Below, in pieces: positions 46,216 to 57,874 of a stretch of DNA of 64,000 bases. The stretch covers positions 248,001 to 312,000 of the forward strand of contig MU623341.1 of assembly GCA_025201765.1 (NCBI GenBank). Direction: 5' to 3'. Position numbers and translations under genes: made by a program. The DNA is from Daldinia sp. FL1419 (taxonomy: Eukaryota; Ascomycota; Sordariomycetes; Xylariales; Hypoxylaceae). The notes under the pieces were generated by a model, which was given only the letters and a program-made list of their open reading frames with translations, was not told the origin of the DNA and did not search any database. Each line of letters opens with the position of its first letter. The stretch's first letter is position 1.

Positions 46216-49200
46216 CTGGTAGGTTAGTACGAAACATTGAAATACCTGCCTACATACATCCATATTAATAGGCCTTGTCTTTTACTTATGTACCTTAATT
46301 GGTGGAAGTCTTTAGCGTACCTAATCTATTACCTGATTTCTTTGTAACTTGAATTACAAATTATGTGTTACAATGCACATTACCTAGGGAGTACCTATTC
46401 AATGTTAAGTACTTATATATGTACTTATTAATTATAGGAATATAGGTACCTAGGCAAGCTAATTACGGATCCGCACAGGTATTCAACTCTCAATTCAGAG
46501 TTCCCTGTGAAATGTCTGTTAGACAATCCATCTAATAAAGTCCTTTCATATCACACGCACCAACGCCAGCCACGAGAACCACGAGAAACCTGGCTGAGGA
46601 ACCCAGCTGAAGACCAGACGCACTACGCATCCACCAACATTGTTCCTAGTGCTGCACCAACGTCGACTATCCTTGTGCTACCCCATTTATCATCTCGGAG
46701 TGTCTTAAAAGCCACCATCGTGACGGTACTTACCTACCTAGTACCTAGGTAGGTACGCATTTGCCTATTGCTACCTTATCGTATCCATCTAGGAGGTATC
46801 GTACAAACACATATATCTTTGTTCTTCTCGGACAATGTGGCCAAATTCGTGACTTGTCACATTGTTAAGCCACTGCCTGGCTGTCGGTAACATTAAACAA
46901 GTCATGACCTAAAGAAAAGGAATTTATGCCGAATTAGTGACCTTGCAAACAACATGGTAAATAACTAACACATGTTGGTTGTATGGCATATACCTCAACT
47001 AGCATACATACCTAGGTAGGCACGCACTTCCAGGTTTCTACCTAACTTACGGGCATTAACTACCATGTATTCCCCTGTGCTACCCAAAGTTAGGTACATA
47101 TATCCTGAGGTATTCTACTCTTCCTGGATCTTCCACATGGGTTTCTATTTACACTACTATGTTCCTGGACGACTTCCCGGTCAACGAATCATTCGCGAAG
47201 CATACACAACTTCTTACTACTACACTGCATAACTGCTAACTACCAACATGCCTGGAACTTTAGCCAGCCGATCGGAGTCACTTCCTTGCGGCGGCCTCTG
47301 ATCCGGCCGTCTCCTTGCGTGACAAACTACAATCTCTAGCCTCTAGGACTTATATATTCACAGTTTGCTCGAGTTTCCGTATTGTCTACTCGTCACTAAT
47401 TATATCTCTTATTGTCAAAGCGCGGTCAGTCTCCGGGGCGTACCTCGCGCCTATTATTTTACGATGGCCGGCTGTTGGACATGGTTCTGCAGGCTTATGG
47501 CGACAAGGGCATAAGCAGGGATGTGTTAACGGACCTTTTCCCGCTTTAACTTGTAGCGCCCTCATAACTTTATCTTTTTCTGGCAAGGTATGATTCTGAT
47601 ATTGTTCAGGACCTACCTCTAGGTTGCAGGTCGGACCTAGGTAGTAGTCAAACCAAACCAAACGTCAAACCGTCAACAATTTGACAGCGCCACCTACTCT
47701 ACATATGGTGATTATTACTTAACGGTCCGAAACCTGGTATCAACCAGGTGAGGCACGTTTCTCCTGGATCCAATAGGGATTATTCCACTTCACCATATTC
47801 GCATTTGGAAGGCTAGCGGCCCCCAACGGCTGTCTTGATTTGATAGACCGAAGGTTCTGTCAATGCCGTACCACTTATGCCGCATTGATATTATGGATTA
47901 TGGATTATGGATAGATGAGGGGCTACGAGTAACCGGAAATATAGGAAGAATATGCAGATCTCTAGTAGCTACTGACGAGGAACTCCGTTAACTTCGGCCT
48001 CACTAAGGACGTATAAATGGTCTCGCCCGTCAGCCTGACGCAGCATTATACCATCTCACCTCCGCCTTTTAGTTTTGGTGTCATTGAGGGGTAATAGCGA
48101 ACCTTATCGTAGGTCGATGCAAAGAGACCAGGGCACGGTAATGCTATGTGCATGAAAATCCTTCTTGTTCTTATGCATAGGTCTTGAGAACAATACCGAA
48201 AGCTTCTTGTGCCTTACTAGGCTTGCCAAGCGGGTCGTACCTGGAACCCAAAAAATGTTCCGCCGATTTCTAAGAAAAGAATCCCGGGCCAGCAGATGAG
48301 TTTTATGCGCGGGCGCGGTTGATCGATTGTTTCGTCCGATGTTTGGCTTTCCCTGTTGCAAGCTAGCTACCTAGCTACCTAGCTAAAAGCTGTCTCTTCC
48401 GACCAATAAGCAGTGGTAAGCCGCTTATGGATCGATCACCTTCCCGAACGGCGGCAAACACATCCGAGCAAGGTCTCGGTGATTCGCGGCAAGCGCTTTA
48501 CGTTCGCCCCATAGTGTGCTACAAAATGTGCAATTCAGAAATGCTGATGAAGAAAAGAAAAGTGAAAGGGCGAAAAGAAGAAGGAAACACCAGGATCACG
48601 ATCAACATATGTAACCCCCCAAGAAATTATTTAAGGAGTTAGGTACCTACGAATAGTACAAGCTGTTCAAGGTACCAAATCCATCTCCAGGCCTTGGTAG
48701 CAGATCCACTTAATGAAAAGAATAATAAAGAATAATAAAGTAATGAAAAAGTAATAAAATAACTACCTAGGTAAAACTAGAAGGGCTTGATACTCGTATA
48801 GGTTTCTTTGTTACATAGATGCCTTCGGACGAAAGCAAATTGAAACTGGCTATGCTGGCTATGTGTCAGACGCCGAGGGTAGGATGGTCCCGTGCGTGCC
48901 GTGCACGACGGGCTCTCGAGTGACGGGTTGAAGGGTGTTATCCGGCCGGCAGGGTGCATGGCCAATATACTATATTCGAAAATGGAAAAGATTCCGGAGC
49001 TAAGCAGGCCAGCACGTGCAGCGCCCGGATCGATTACGTTGCAACAAGATCCAGGGGATGGACCAGCTAGGACCAGCACTAGCAGCATTAACATTATGAT
49101 CCCTTTATGGATATTGTTTGCTTGGTGAAGGATCCATGTAGCCCTATTAACTCCCAATTACTCCTTTCTTGACCGAGGAACAGCCCGATATACATAAGAT

Positions 49201-51726
49201 GATGACTTACGTAGCTACGTCAGCAAAAGCGGTCGTGTTGCAGAATGGCACCGCCGCATTCGGTTCAGCATCGACAGCGTTCTTATGACTGGGGCCGGGG
49301 ACATGCTGCTGTATTAGCGGTCTCTCCCATGCCTTGGTTAAGGTTTCAACTCTCAGGGCCAAAGATCGATGTAACTCGCGAGCTAATACGAGACATTTGT
49401 GACGATGGAGTGAGCACATGCGTTAGCAGCAAATCAACAACTTCTCGTCGGCTCTAGACGCGGGTATTCGCTGCGTCCTAATAAGAGCCCTGGGCATTTT
49501 CGACATCACACGCCCGCGCCAAATTGCATGACAGCTACATCCCTGTCTAAGGTCACCCATTGGTTGCGGACAGAGTACAACTAGACTCGCAAACTCCTCT
49601 GACCACACCTGCCGGCAATGCTCCAGAGTCGGCCTTTTCTGGTTGGAAGCAGTGCTGCCGCGACAAGAATTGGCAGAATTCCACGACCAAAAGCGGGAAT
49701 TGACGTTGCACCTTTGCTGTGCCGCTCGCGTACTTCTACAAGATCGAGGTCCCTTTCAGACTACTTAGATCCTCCCAATCGCACCGCGTTTTCTGCATCC
49801 CGGCCAGGTTGACCAAACCCAAACCCGCTAACACCTGCGTATGCTATTTTGATCTCTTACCTAGCGGCGGCTTGAAATGTCGTGGGTTAGGAAAACGATG
49901 ACAAGGGTTCGTAGGGCCGCGGCTAGGCCTCGATAAGCGGCCTTTATTGATTCATCGATGCTTTTTTATTCTCATATCGCGTCAAGGTGCTAGTGACACC
50001 TCAAAAGATGGCCACAACGATAGACTCATTGCGGGCCGAAAGTGCTACACCTATCATAGTCTAGCCTCGAAGCAAGACGTGACAAATACTATGGTGACTC
50101 TAGTGAATCACATAGCCCAATGGCACTTTTTTGAGAAACCCTAGTGCAACGTTAAAGGGGGGCCGTTGGTGGCATTATGAGGTACGGTAAGGCGCACGAT
50201 CATGTCGATGAAGCTTATCGACGGCCAGCATTTTGTCTTGTATAACAAGTAACAAACAAAATTGTCAAATCAGACCTCAGACATCATTGACTAAGACGGC
50301 ACAGAAGAAGAAAAACAAAAACAAAACAACCACATTCCCCGCAAGGCTATTACGGGGTTCGAGGAGGAGCAGGACAAGTTCATCGCTGCTGGGGCCAGGT
50401 CAGGTACAAAGCTTCTATTCGTCGCATTTGATACGTATTCGATGATGAATGCTCCTGCGGCAGTGCTACCGGATTAGATTCGGTAACATCGCATGAAGAA
50501 CGGCGGGAGACATGATAATTCATTACCAAACTACCTACGTACATAAAATAAAAACAAAAGACCTAACCTTAACTACCTCCTACTTACGTGTAGTTACGCA
50601 CATGTATATACCTGCCTAGGTAGTCCCGAGCGGAAGATGTATGTAAAGAAGCTTAACTAACTAGCAGACTATATAGTACTTAAGGAGGTGGACTGCAACA
50701 TTCTCGGCTTTAACGCGCGGGACATGGGACATGGGTCCCATATAAATTTTGAGAAAAAAAGAGAGAAAAAAAAAGAGGAGTATACGATTATGTTCTCTAT
50801 TTAGACGTTTTAGGTTGGTACTATAGTAGATTTTATACGCCTCTTACCTCCCGTAAATAAGGTACTTACCTAGATATAATATCAGGTAGCTAATGTATCC
50901 ATGTTTAAGTTAAGCACAGCTGCGCAAGATCCACCGCGGAATTGTAGATACCTAGACGTCTATGTAAGATGCTAGCGTAGCGGAGAGCACAGAGGTACAA
51001 ATGCCTACTAAGTACTCAAGGTACATCTTATTCAAAGTTACGCACATATATCGGTACCACTGGTACTACTGGTACTACTCAGAACGTGCGGATACCCTTG
51101 CTTAGGAGCCGATGTTCCTCGACTCGCTTCCAGGTTGTTTCTGCTGGATGTTCGTCGCGCGCGGACGCACGTACACACCCACATTCACACACATACATAG
51201 TACCTTAGGTAGGTAGTAGATATATGTATACATAAATCCCTGGAACGGCTAGAAGGTACTTCGGCGTTTTGTATCTCTCCCTGGAACCATTAATCCTCAA
51301 CCCTCACCCGTCATCCATCACCGTGGACCTTGGTCACCAAGCGCCATGCCACTCAATACGTACATCTACTGGGGCAGCTAAACCACATGTGCAGGGTTCA
51401 TCGATCTTGTCCGCGGTACAGAAGTATCGAGGTATCCCGTGGAGGACATGGAGGTCACGGTTGATTCTTTTTTTGGGAATACATTTTTTTCTCTACCCTG
51501 AAAAAAGTTGTAGCATTTGGAACTACCTACCTCATATAGTGTATATATGGGTACTTAGGTACCTTCAAACATACTTCGTACATACATGTACCAATTGCCA
51601 GCTACATCAACCTAACGCAACGTTAATTGCTTGCATTCGCTCCTTTCCACCCTTTCCCATTTGCGCTCGCTTACCTAGGTAGGTTAGGTACTTCGCATAC
51701 CTAACATCGCTCACCTACATACATCA

Positions 51727-51760
51727 TCTACCTACCTACCTACCTACCTACATATAGTAT
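51727..51760. repeat. CTAC/TACC tetranucleotide run
   Basis: Tandem CTAC units, about six copies, in non-coding DNA next to more CCTAGGTA-type sequence. Confidence 0.85.
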
Positions 51761-53493
51761 ACATACATACCTACTTACATGTACTGCCTTGCATACGTGC
51801 ATGCCAGATAAGGTACTCTTAAGTAGGTAGGTACTGGAAGTATTATTTGTTTTTTTGGTTTGTTTTTTTTGTATTTGTATTTATGTTGATTATACAATAC
51901 AACACAACATAACGCATGGAACTACTGGAAATACAAATACTTATACGTACCTACTATATCTGATCAAGACCTACCTACCTAAGAGGAGAAAAAAAAGGTA
52001 CTAGTCCGCCCCGGCTACCTGCTCTTACCTACCCACAGACAGACGTACCTACCTACCTTACCCTCACTACCTCACTACTTTACTTACCTTAACTATTTCC
52101 TACCCGTCTTATTACTTTATCTATCCTTGCCTTACATCAACTTCCCGCTCCGCCTGGACCCTGTCGCTGCTGGCTAGCCACATAATTTTTTTTTTCCCTT
52201 TATATTTTCTTATATCCCCCCTACTGCTACCAAGCTACCTACGTACTACCTTGATTACTATTATTCAATTACTTTATTGCAAATCAATTTTACTTACCTC
52301 TCTACATCCCCTCCGTTCATTTTAGGTTCTTCCATGGTAACTCTGGTCGTCATAGAAGAAGGGAGGCGAAAAAAGGATTGTCGACGTTGACAATTACCTA
52401 CCTAGGTACTCCTGACGTTGGTGAAGGGAGTAGAGAGAGCGAGAGGCATCCGAAAGCTATCCATTCCTACAGGCGCAGCAGGGCAAAAGAATTAATCGCG
52501 CGTTAAAGTCGCCAAGCGCTGGCTGGTCCTTTTTTTCTGTACACATTAAATAAGGGTCAAGGATCCCAACACGAAGAAACGAGCGGGAAACTGAGAATTC
52601 CTTTTTAGTTGGTTCGATTTCGACAAATTGTATCGTGGGCCGGACCTCACGACAGAATAGTCTGGAGTTTTTCCACGCGGTCCAGAAATACCAGAGATAG
52701 CTATACTCGACCCAACTCTCACTAACGAAAGGGGGAAAAAAGGGACGTTCCCTGGATAGGAATCCCCTTAGCAGCGCAGACCAACGTGCAGTTATTTAGG
52801 CGCAGCAGCCTGCGAAAGCTTGCTGCTTACACCGCAACACGGCACTACGCAACGTACCGCATCAGCCCTTGCAAATCACCGTCGTATTACGCTGCCGGAT
52901 TCGATAAGAACGAAGTGCGGCTGGCTCAATCCCGCTCGCTTGCACAAAATTGCCTCCCCGCGCACTCGCCTTTGAAGTTCATCGCTGTCAAAACCTAGAG
53001 TTTTTGCAGATTACTCGTTCGGCTTCGCCACACGCGCATCGATTGAGAGTCTGCATCTTAGCAAATTGAGACCTCAAAATTGCCTCTTTTCAATGCGCTG
53101 ATCTTAAGAATTCTTAATTCGAAAAGTTTTTGGCCAATTCATAACACCAATTACTGTGTGCACCGTCGTGCCTAGGCAGTTTTGTTTACGGCTTCGCTGG
53201 TCTATCTTTTTTAACCTTTAGCATTTTCCCTGGACTCTGTACTAGCCTCTCTAACCGGGCCATACGTCAACTCAGGTTGTATATCTTAGCTACGACCCGA
53301 ACACCGTCATCAATCATTAGTTGAAAGTTCTTAAGGGCACTTGCATTGGATACACGACATCTTAGATGCGGACTCGGCTGGTTAAAGGGTCTAATCGTAC
53401 AGTAACTGTGGCCTCGCTAATATACGTTTAAATTATTGAATTCCTATGCACCTCACACAAGGTTGTTGGGCTGAAGATATTGTTGGACGAACT

Positions 53494-55824
53494 ATGGCGA
53501 CCTTTACGGCGTTGAACGGAGGTGAGCAAAAAGGTACCGAGAGGTCTGGAAGCAGTCCAACTTCGATACGCGCAGCCTCCGAGGAGCAACCCATTCGCCA
53601 AATAACCACCCAAGAACCCAAAGTTGGAGAGACTCCTACGAGCCAAAGAGAGCATTGGTCAGGGCTAGGCTCTGAACGTTCATCTTATCAACCTACTAAC
53701 TATACTGATTCTGAGAGTGCGCACAAGCGTAAACGGTCCATTTCAGATGAGCCACGTAGAGAAGGACTGACTGCTCGGGAACGAGACCAGCCATCCCAAG
53801 TAGAGTCACGTGAATCATATTCAACTCCGCAAAGAGAGCGTGAATATAGGCAATACGGCGAAGAGAGTCGAGAGCATCACGAATCTTGGTACCCACGGCA
53901 GGGTCATGCCGATGAACGTAGTATGTACGACCGGCAAGGCTCCGCCGGTATGGCGCCTTCGCCAACTGATGAGCAGCTCGACAGTGCTCTTCGAAGAGGA
54001 ACTTCCCACATGGAATCTCAGCATGATTACGCGGCAACGAGCCCCGACGGTGACGACAGTTCCGTACTATACGGTAGTGGCTCGTATAGCCAGGAACAGA
54101 GGAAAGGGGACGCTGTAATTCAGTCCGATCCAAAGAAGAGGAAGCGCAACTTCAGTAACCGGACCAAGACTGGGTAACTAGGACCCCATCATTCCGCCTG
54201 TCTTACGCATTGTATCCAGGACCCAGTTGCTGACTTTTAGGTATGGTGGCCGGCTCCGCGTCCTCTTATGTATTGTAGGTACCTAGGCACCTCAGTACTT
54301 AAGGGCGAGGTATCGGCTTCCCGTACCAAAATTTATAGCTGCCTAACCTGTCGGAAGAGAAAGAAGAAGTGCGATGAAACAAAACCACAATGTGAGCTTT
54401 CCCTGATATGAAACCCAGTTCTTATTTACTTAAGGGTTGCGCAGGTACCAATTGCGTCCGGGGCGGTTTCGTATGCCACGGATACCCTAATCAACGAGGA
54501 TATCCGAAAATGGAGAACAAGCCCGCCGCTGTTCCGCTCGAATCTAAGGATCCTAGCTATGTTCCCCCAGGTGCCTACGGAATGCCCCAGCAGAGCAGCT
54601 ACCCGATTCCGCCCCCGCCACCCCCGAAGCGCGATCAACCGGCCCAGGCTTACCGCGGACAACCGCTCCGGATAGAACCGGTGCAAGGCCGGCCGATTCT
54701 AGCGGACGACAACCGGCAAACCGTTTCCGCTACTCTCCCTACACCTACCCCGTCTGCTACGAGCCCAGAAAACAATAAACTTTCTTCGATATCGTATACC
54801 AACCCGGGAACCATGTTTCCCACTCCGATAAGCGCAACGAGCAGTACTATGCAACTACCAACGCCGTTGAGCAGTGTTGACCGCCACAAAGACTATCAAA
54901 GGGTACCACCGTTACACGATCTTACCCGTACGGAACATGATACCTCACATTCGGGCTCGCTCCCGCAAATTAATATTCTTCCGCCAACACGAAGTAGCAG
55001 CCCGCCAGCTCAAGGCCATCAAAGCCAACCCGCGCCGCCGCCGCCGCCTCCTCCTCCACCCCCGTCAACAGCCACAACTGACCCCCAAGAAGCAGCACGT
55101 CTTGCCTTGTCGCAGCATTTGCCTCCCGACCGAGAAAAGACACAGAAGGAAGAGATGCTTACGGGAAACCAGTATTATCCGTTCGACGAAGAGTTGGTAC
55201 TAGAGAGGCAAAGATGCAGTGCTGCATGCTTTAGATTTAATAATTCCACCAACCCAAGTGTTGGAGTTTCGGCATCAGAGCGTTCTCGCCTATTTCGAGA
55301 AATTCTACACCCGACGGAGCCTATCTTCATGAACCCGCAGTTACAATCGTCCATCATGAACGTCGGTACCGTTGGGCAAGAAGTGGTTGTCGAGGCGCCG
55401 TTTACTTGTGACTACGGTTACAACATTGCTATTGGAAATAATGTTTTCATCGGTCGGAATTGCACCATTATCGATCCCATGGAGGTTATCATTGGCAACA
55501 ACTGTTATATTGGACCGAACGTGAGCCTGTTCGGTGGTACACTGCATACCGACCCCAAGAAGCGCAAAGGTAGCAAAAGCCCCCACATCGGCGCCCCTAT
55601 TTACATCGACGAGGATGTGTGGGTTGGAGGCGGAGCCATAATCCTTCTTGGACTTAGGATTGGGAAAGGAGCAACAATAGCCGCCGGTGCAGTAGTTACC
55701 AAGGTGAGTTCTCAGCCAGTAACCTTGTATTCCAGAAGCAGTACTAATGAAAGCGTAGGATGTGCCTCCGTTTACGGTCGTTGCAGGCAATCCTGCCCGG
55801 GTAACTCGTGGTGCTATTAGCTGA
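53494..55824 (+). CDS. Zn2Cys6 domain fused to a maltose/galactoside-type O-acetyltransferase, 685 aa
   Basis: Four exons: 53494-54173, 54339-54391, 54445-55703 and 55759-55824. Introns are 165, 53 and 55 bp, with phases 2, 1 and 0. The ATG at 53494 (ACTATGG, A at -3) is preferred over 53446. Residues 1-226 are disordered and charged, ending in a basic DPKKRKRNFSNRTK. The zinc cluster spans exons 1-3, with Cys228, 231, 238, 245, 248 and 255 (CX2CX6CX6CX2CX6C; GCLTCRKRKKKCDETKPQC). A Pro-rich linker follows (about 260-470). A Mac domain begins near residue 479 (EMLTGNQYYPFDEELVLERQ), then left-handed beta-helix hexapeptides (IAIGNNVFIGRNCTI, VIIGNNCYIGPNVSL) with the likely catalytic His in GGTLHTDP, and the end TKDVPPFTVVAGNPARVTRG. 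The catalytic half matches LacA/NodL. Which activity dominates is unknown. Confidence 0.9.
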
Positions 55825-57874
55825 CAAAGCCAGGGTCGATTTACCCATCGCTTCTAGTTTCCAAATACCTGTTACGGTATCTAATTCTGTTTGCTATTTG
55901 TTTATATAAGCGTGCTTCATCATTTTCGTCACTCGTATTCTCCCGCAATGACAGCCATTGAAATCTCTATATAACAGAGCAAGCCCATCTACAGCGGCGA
56001 AACCTGAGACTCTACCCTTTCTGTGGAAACACAAGATATTGGCGGCGAGTTATGGAGTGACGTATTTGCTATATATACGATGGATTGGGATACATCTAAT
56101 AGAAGGATACCAGATAGCTCTGGCAGCTATGTGGGCGACTTAGGTGTTGGTTAGCAAGCCTACTCTTTTTTTTTTTTTTTTTTTAACTTTTAAGAGCGCG
56201 CACATATGCGGATTTCGCGAGTCTTCTAGCGCCCTACGTATTTTTTTTTCTTCTTTTTGGATTTTTATCTTGGTTATAGGGACCGGTTTTTAGTCACGAG
56301 ATCACGGCCGTCATCCACGCATGGTGTTTTACGAAGGCGGTGCCGTAGTTGGGCCCTTACGCGAAGACGACGATTTCGACGAAAAGAGGAAGAGGAAGAG
56401 GAAGACAAGGCACTATAGAGACATCTACGTTAAAGATACCCGGTTTATGATTTTGACGGTCGCAGTTTTCGATTTAGGGCTGTGCGCGAAAGATCTAGCT
56501 GCTGTACTTATATATTAAATCGGTAGGGGAATTGATACTTTGTTTAAAAACCGGGCATGTTGTTCTCTTGGATAAACGTGTTTTACTACCTAGGAGGTAG
56601 GTAGGTAGCATAGAAGATGAAGAAGATGAAAGAATAGGGGGAAGCTGTGGAGGTATTGTATTATGTAAGTGTGTACAAGTTTTGGGATCAATCATGTTAT
56701 TTTTTTTAAAAAATAAAAAATAAAAAAATTTACCGATACATAAGCCACTTAGGTACCAGGTATCTTAGGAGACAGGTAGAGCAAGTGTTATTCCATTCCC
56801 CCCCGTCGAATGACATGCAAATGAGGGGGGCATAGGCTATTTTGCAATTACGGGAACGGTTCCCTTGGTATGGTATTGGGTCGAGTATATTTGCCCGGTG
56901 GGATTTTAACGAAGACAAGACATTTTGAGTTAAAACGTAGCTTACTCAGGGATTATATATCAAGGTAAGCAAGCCCCCCCCTTTTTCTTTTTACTGTTGT
57001 TGCTGTTTTTGTTGTTTTTATTTTTTATTTTTTTTCCTTTTTTAATTCCCATACCTACCTACCTATATAAACATGCATCCACATACGTACCTGAGAGATG
57101 TATTTTGGACATGCATTGTCGAATTAATTAATAGATGCCCAGAAGGCAGGTACCTAACCTATTAACTACCTACCTACCTAGAGGAACATACCTAAAGGTA
57201 GGTATTTAAGGGTCGTTGATAGGTTCGGTATATGCAGCGTCGTCGCGGCTGTCGGTAACGTCCCACGGAGAAAGGATGATTGGTGTTTTTTGGTATAGGA
57301 GGGATGGGGATGGTGTCAGCGAGGAAATAAGCTTATACATGCTTCACCAGTCGTGCTATCGTCCCTTATGTACCGTATAAGGCTAGTCACCTTTATTTGT
57401 GAATATAGGTGGCGCGTGTCGCTAGGGTTGCAAGGACTTCTTTTCTATCGGAATAGACAACACATTATTTAATCTAGCTTTCTATAGAAAGCCATCAACG
57501 CAAAGACGCGTAATTACACATTACTATTTCTTCAAGGCGCTAATATCGTAACCCGATCAATTACAATACCAGCAGCCCGATACGCAAGCTACGAGCACGC
57601 GACGTATACGCAATTAATCATATCTCATCATCTCATCCCATATCATCATCTAACGGCAGGAATAAATGGACGATAAAAGGCATACGGGCATTCTTACGCC
57701 CGTGCCTGAGTTGGGTACTTTAATCCTATCGTACTATCATAACCTCGTTTAACTTGGCTTTGATGTTAATCCATCGTGCCTACTTGGCTGTAGGCGGCGG
57801 CGGCTAACCGTATCGCAGGTAGGTATGCTCCTCCCTAGAACCTCGCCGTATTCGGCCTCGTAGTTCAGACGGCT
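55825..57874. other. Intergenic, no gene seen
   Basis: Contains a T-run (about 56166-56184), CCTAGGAGGTAGGTAGGTAG at about 56588-56607, CCTACCTACC runs near 57053-57065 and 57167-57180, and poly(T)-rich stretches near 57000-57050. Short frames at 55958 and 56321 have no support. Confidence 0.55.

Larger units (their letters stand above)
43346..53493. other. 10-kb gene desert with many CCTAGGTA runs
   Basis: No supported gene. The longest frames (125 aa at 44132-44509, 100 aa at 45416-45718, 137 aa at 51269-51682) lack recognisable domains. The 45416 frame has a protein-like end (YFGVYLSGKPYTVMFGRLDI) and could be a relic. A 13-mer TGTAGGCGCTTCT occurs twice near 45231 and 45274. GGTAGGTA/CCTAGGTA runs are dense at about 46160-46215, 46731-46757, 47008-47020, 51673-51690, 51727-51760 and 52396-52410. 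Composition is A/T-rich with microsatellite-like stretches. Confidence 0.5.

Noticed and set aside
48777..49157. 126-codon minus-strand frame with a hydrophobic stretch resembling a signal peptide
   Set aside because: The hydrophobic part is about 30 residues in, nothing recognisable follows, and a plus-strand frame overlaps it.
49590..49770. CRQC-containing frame that looks like the start of a zinc cluster
   Set aside because: Only two cysteines fit and no basic region or further ligands follow.
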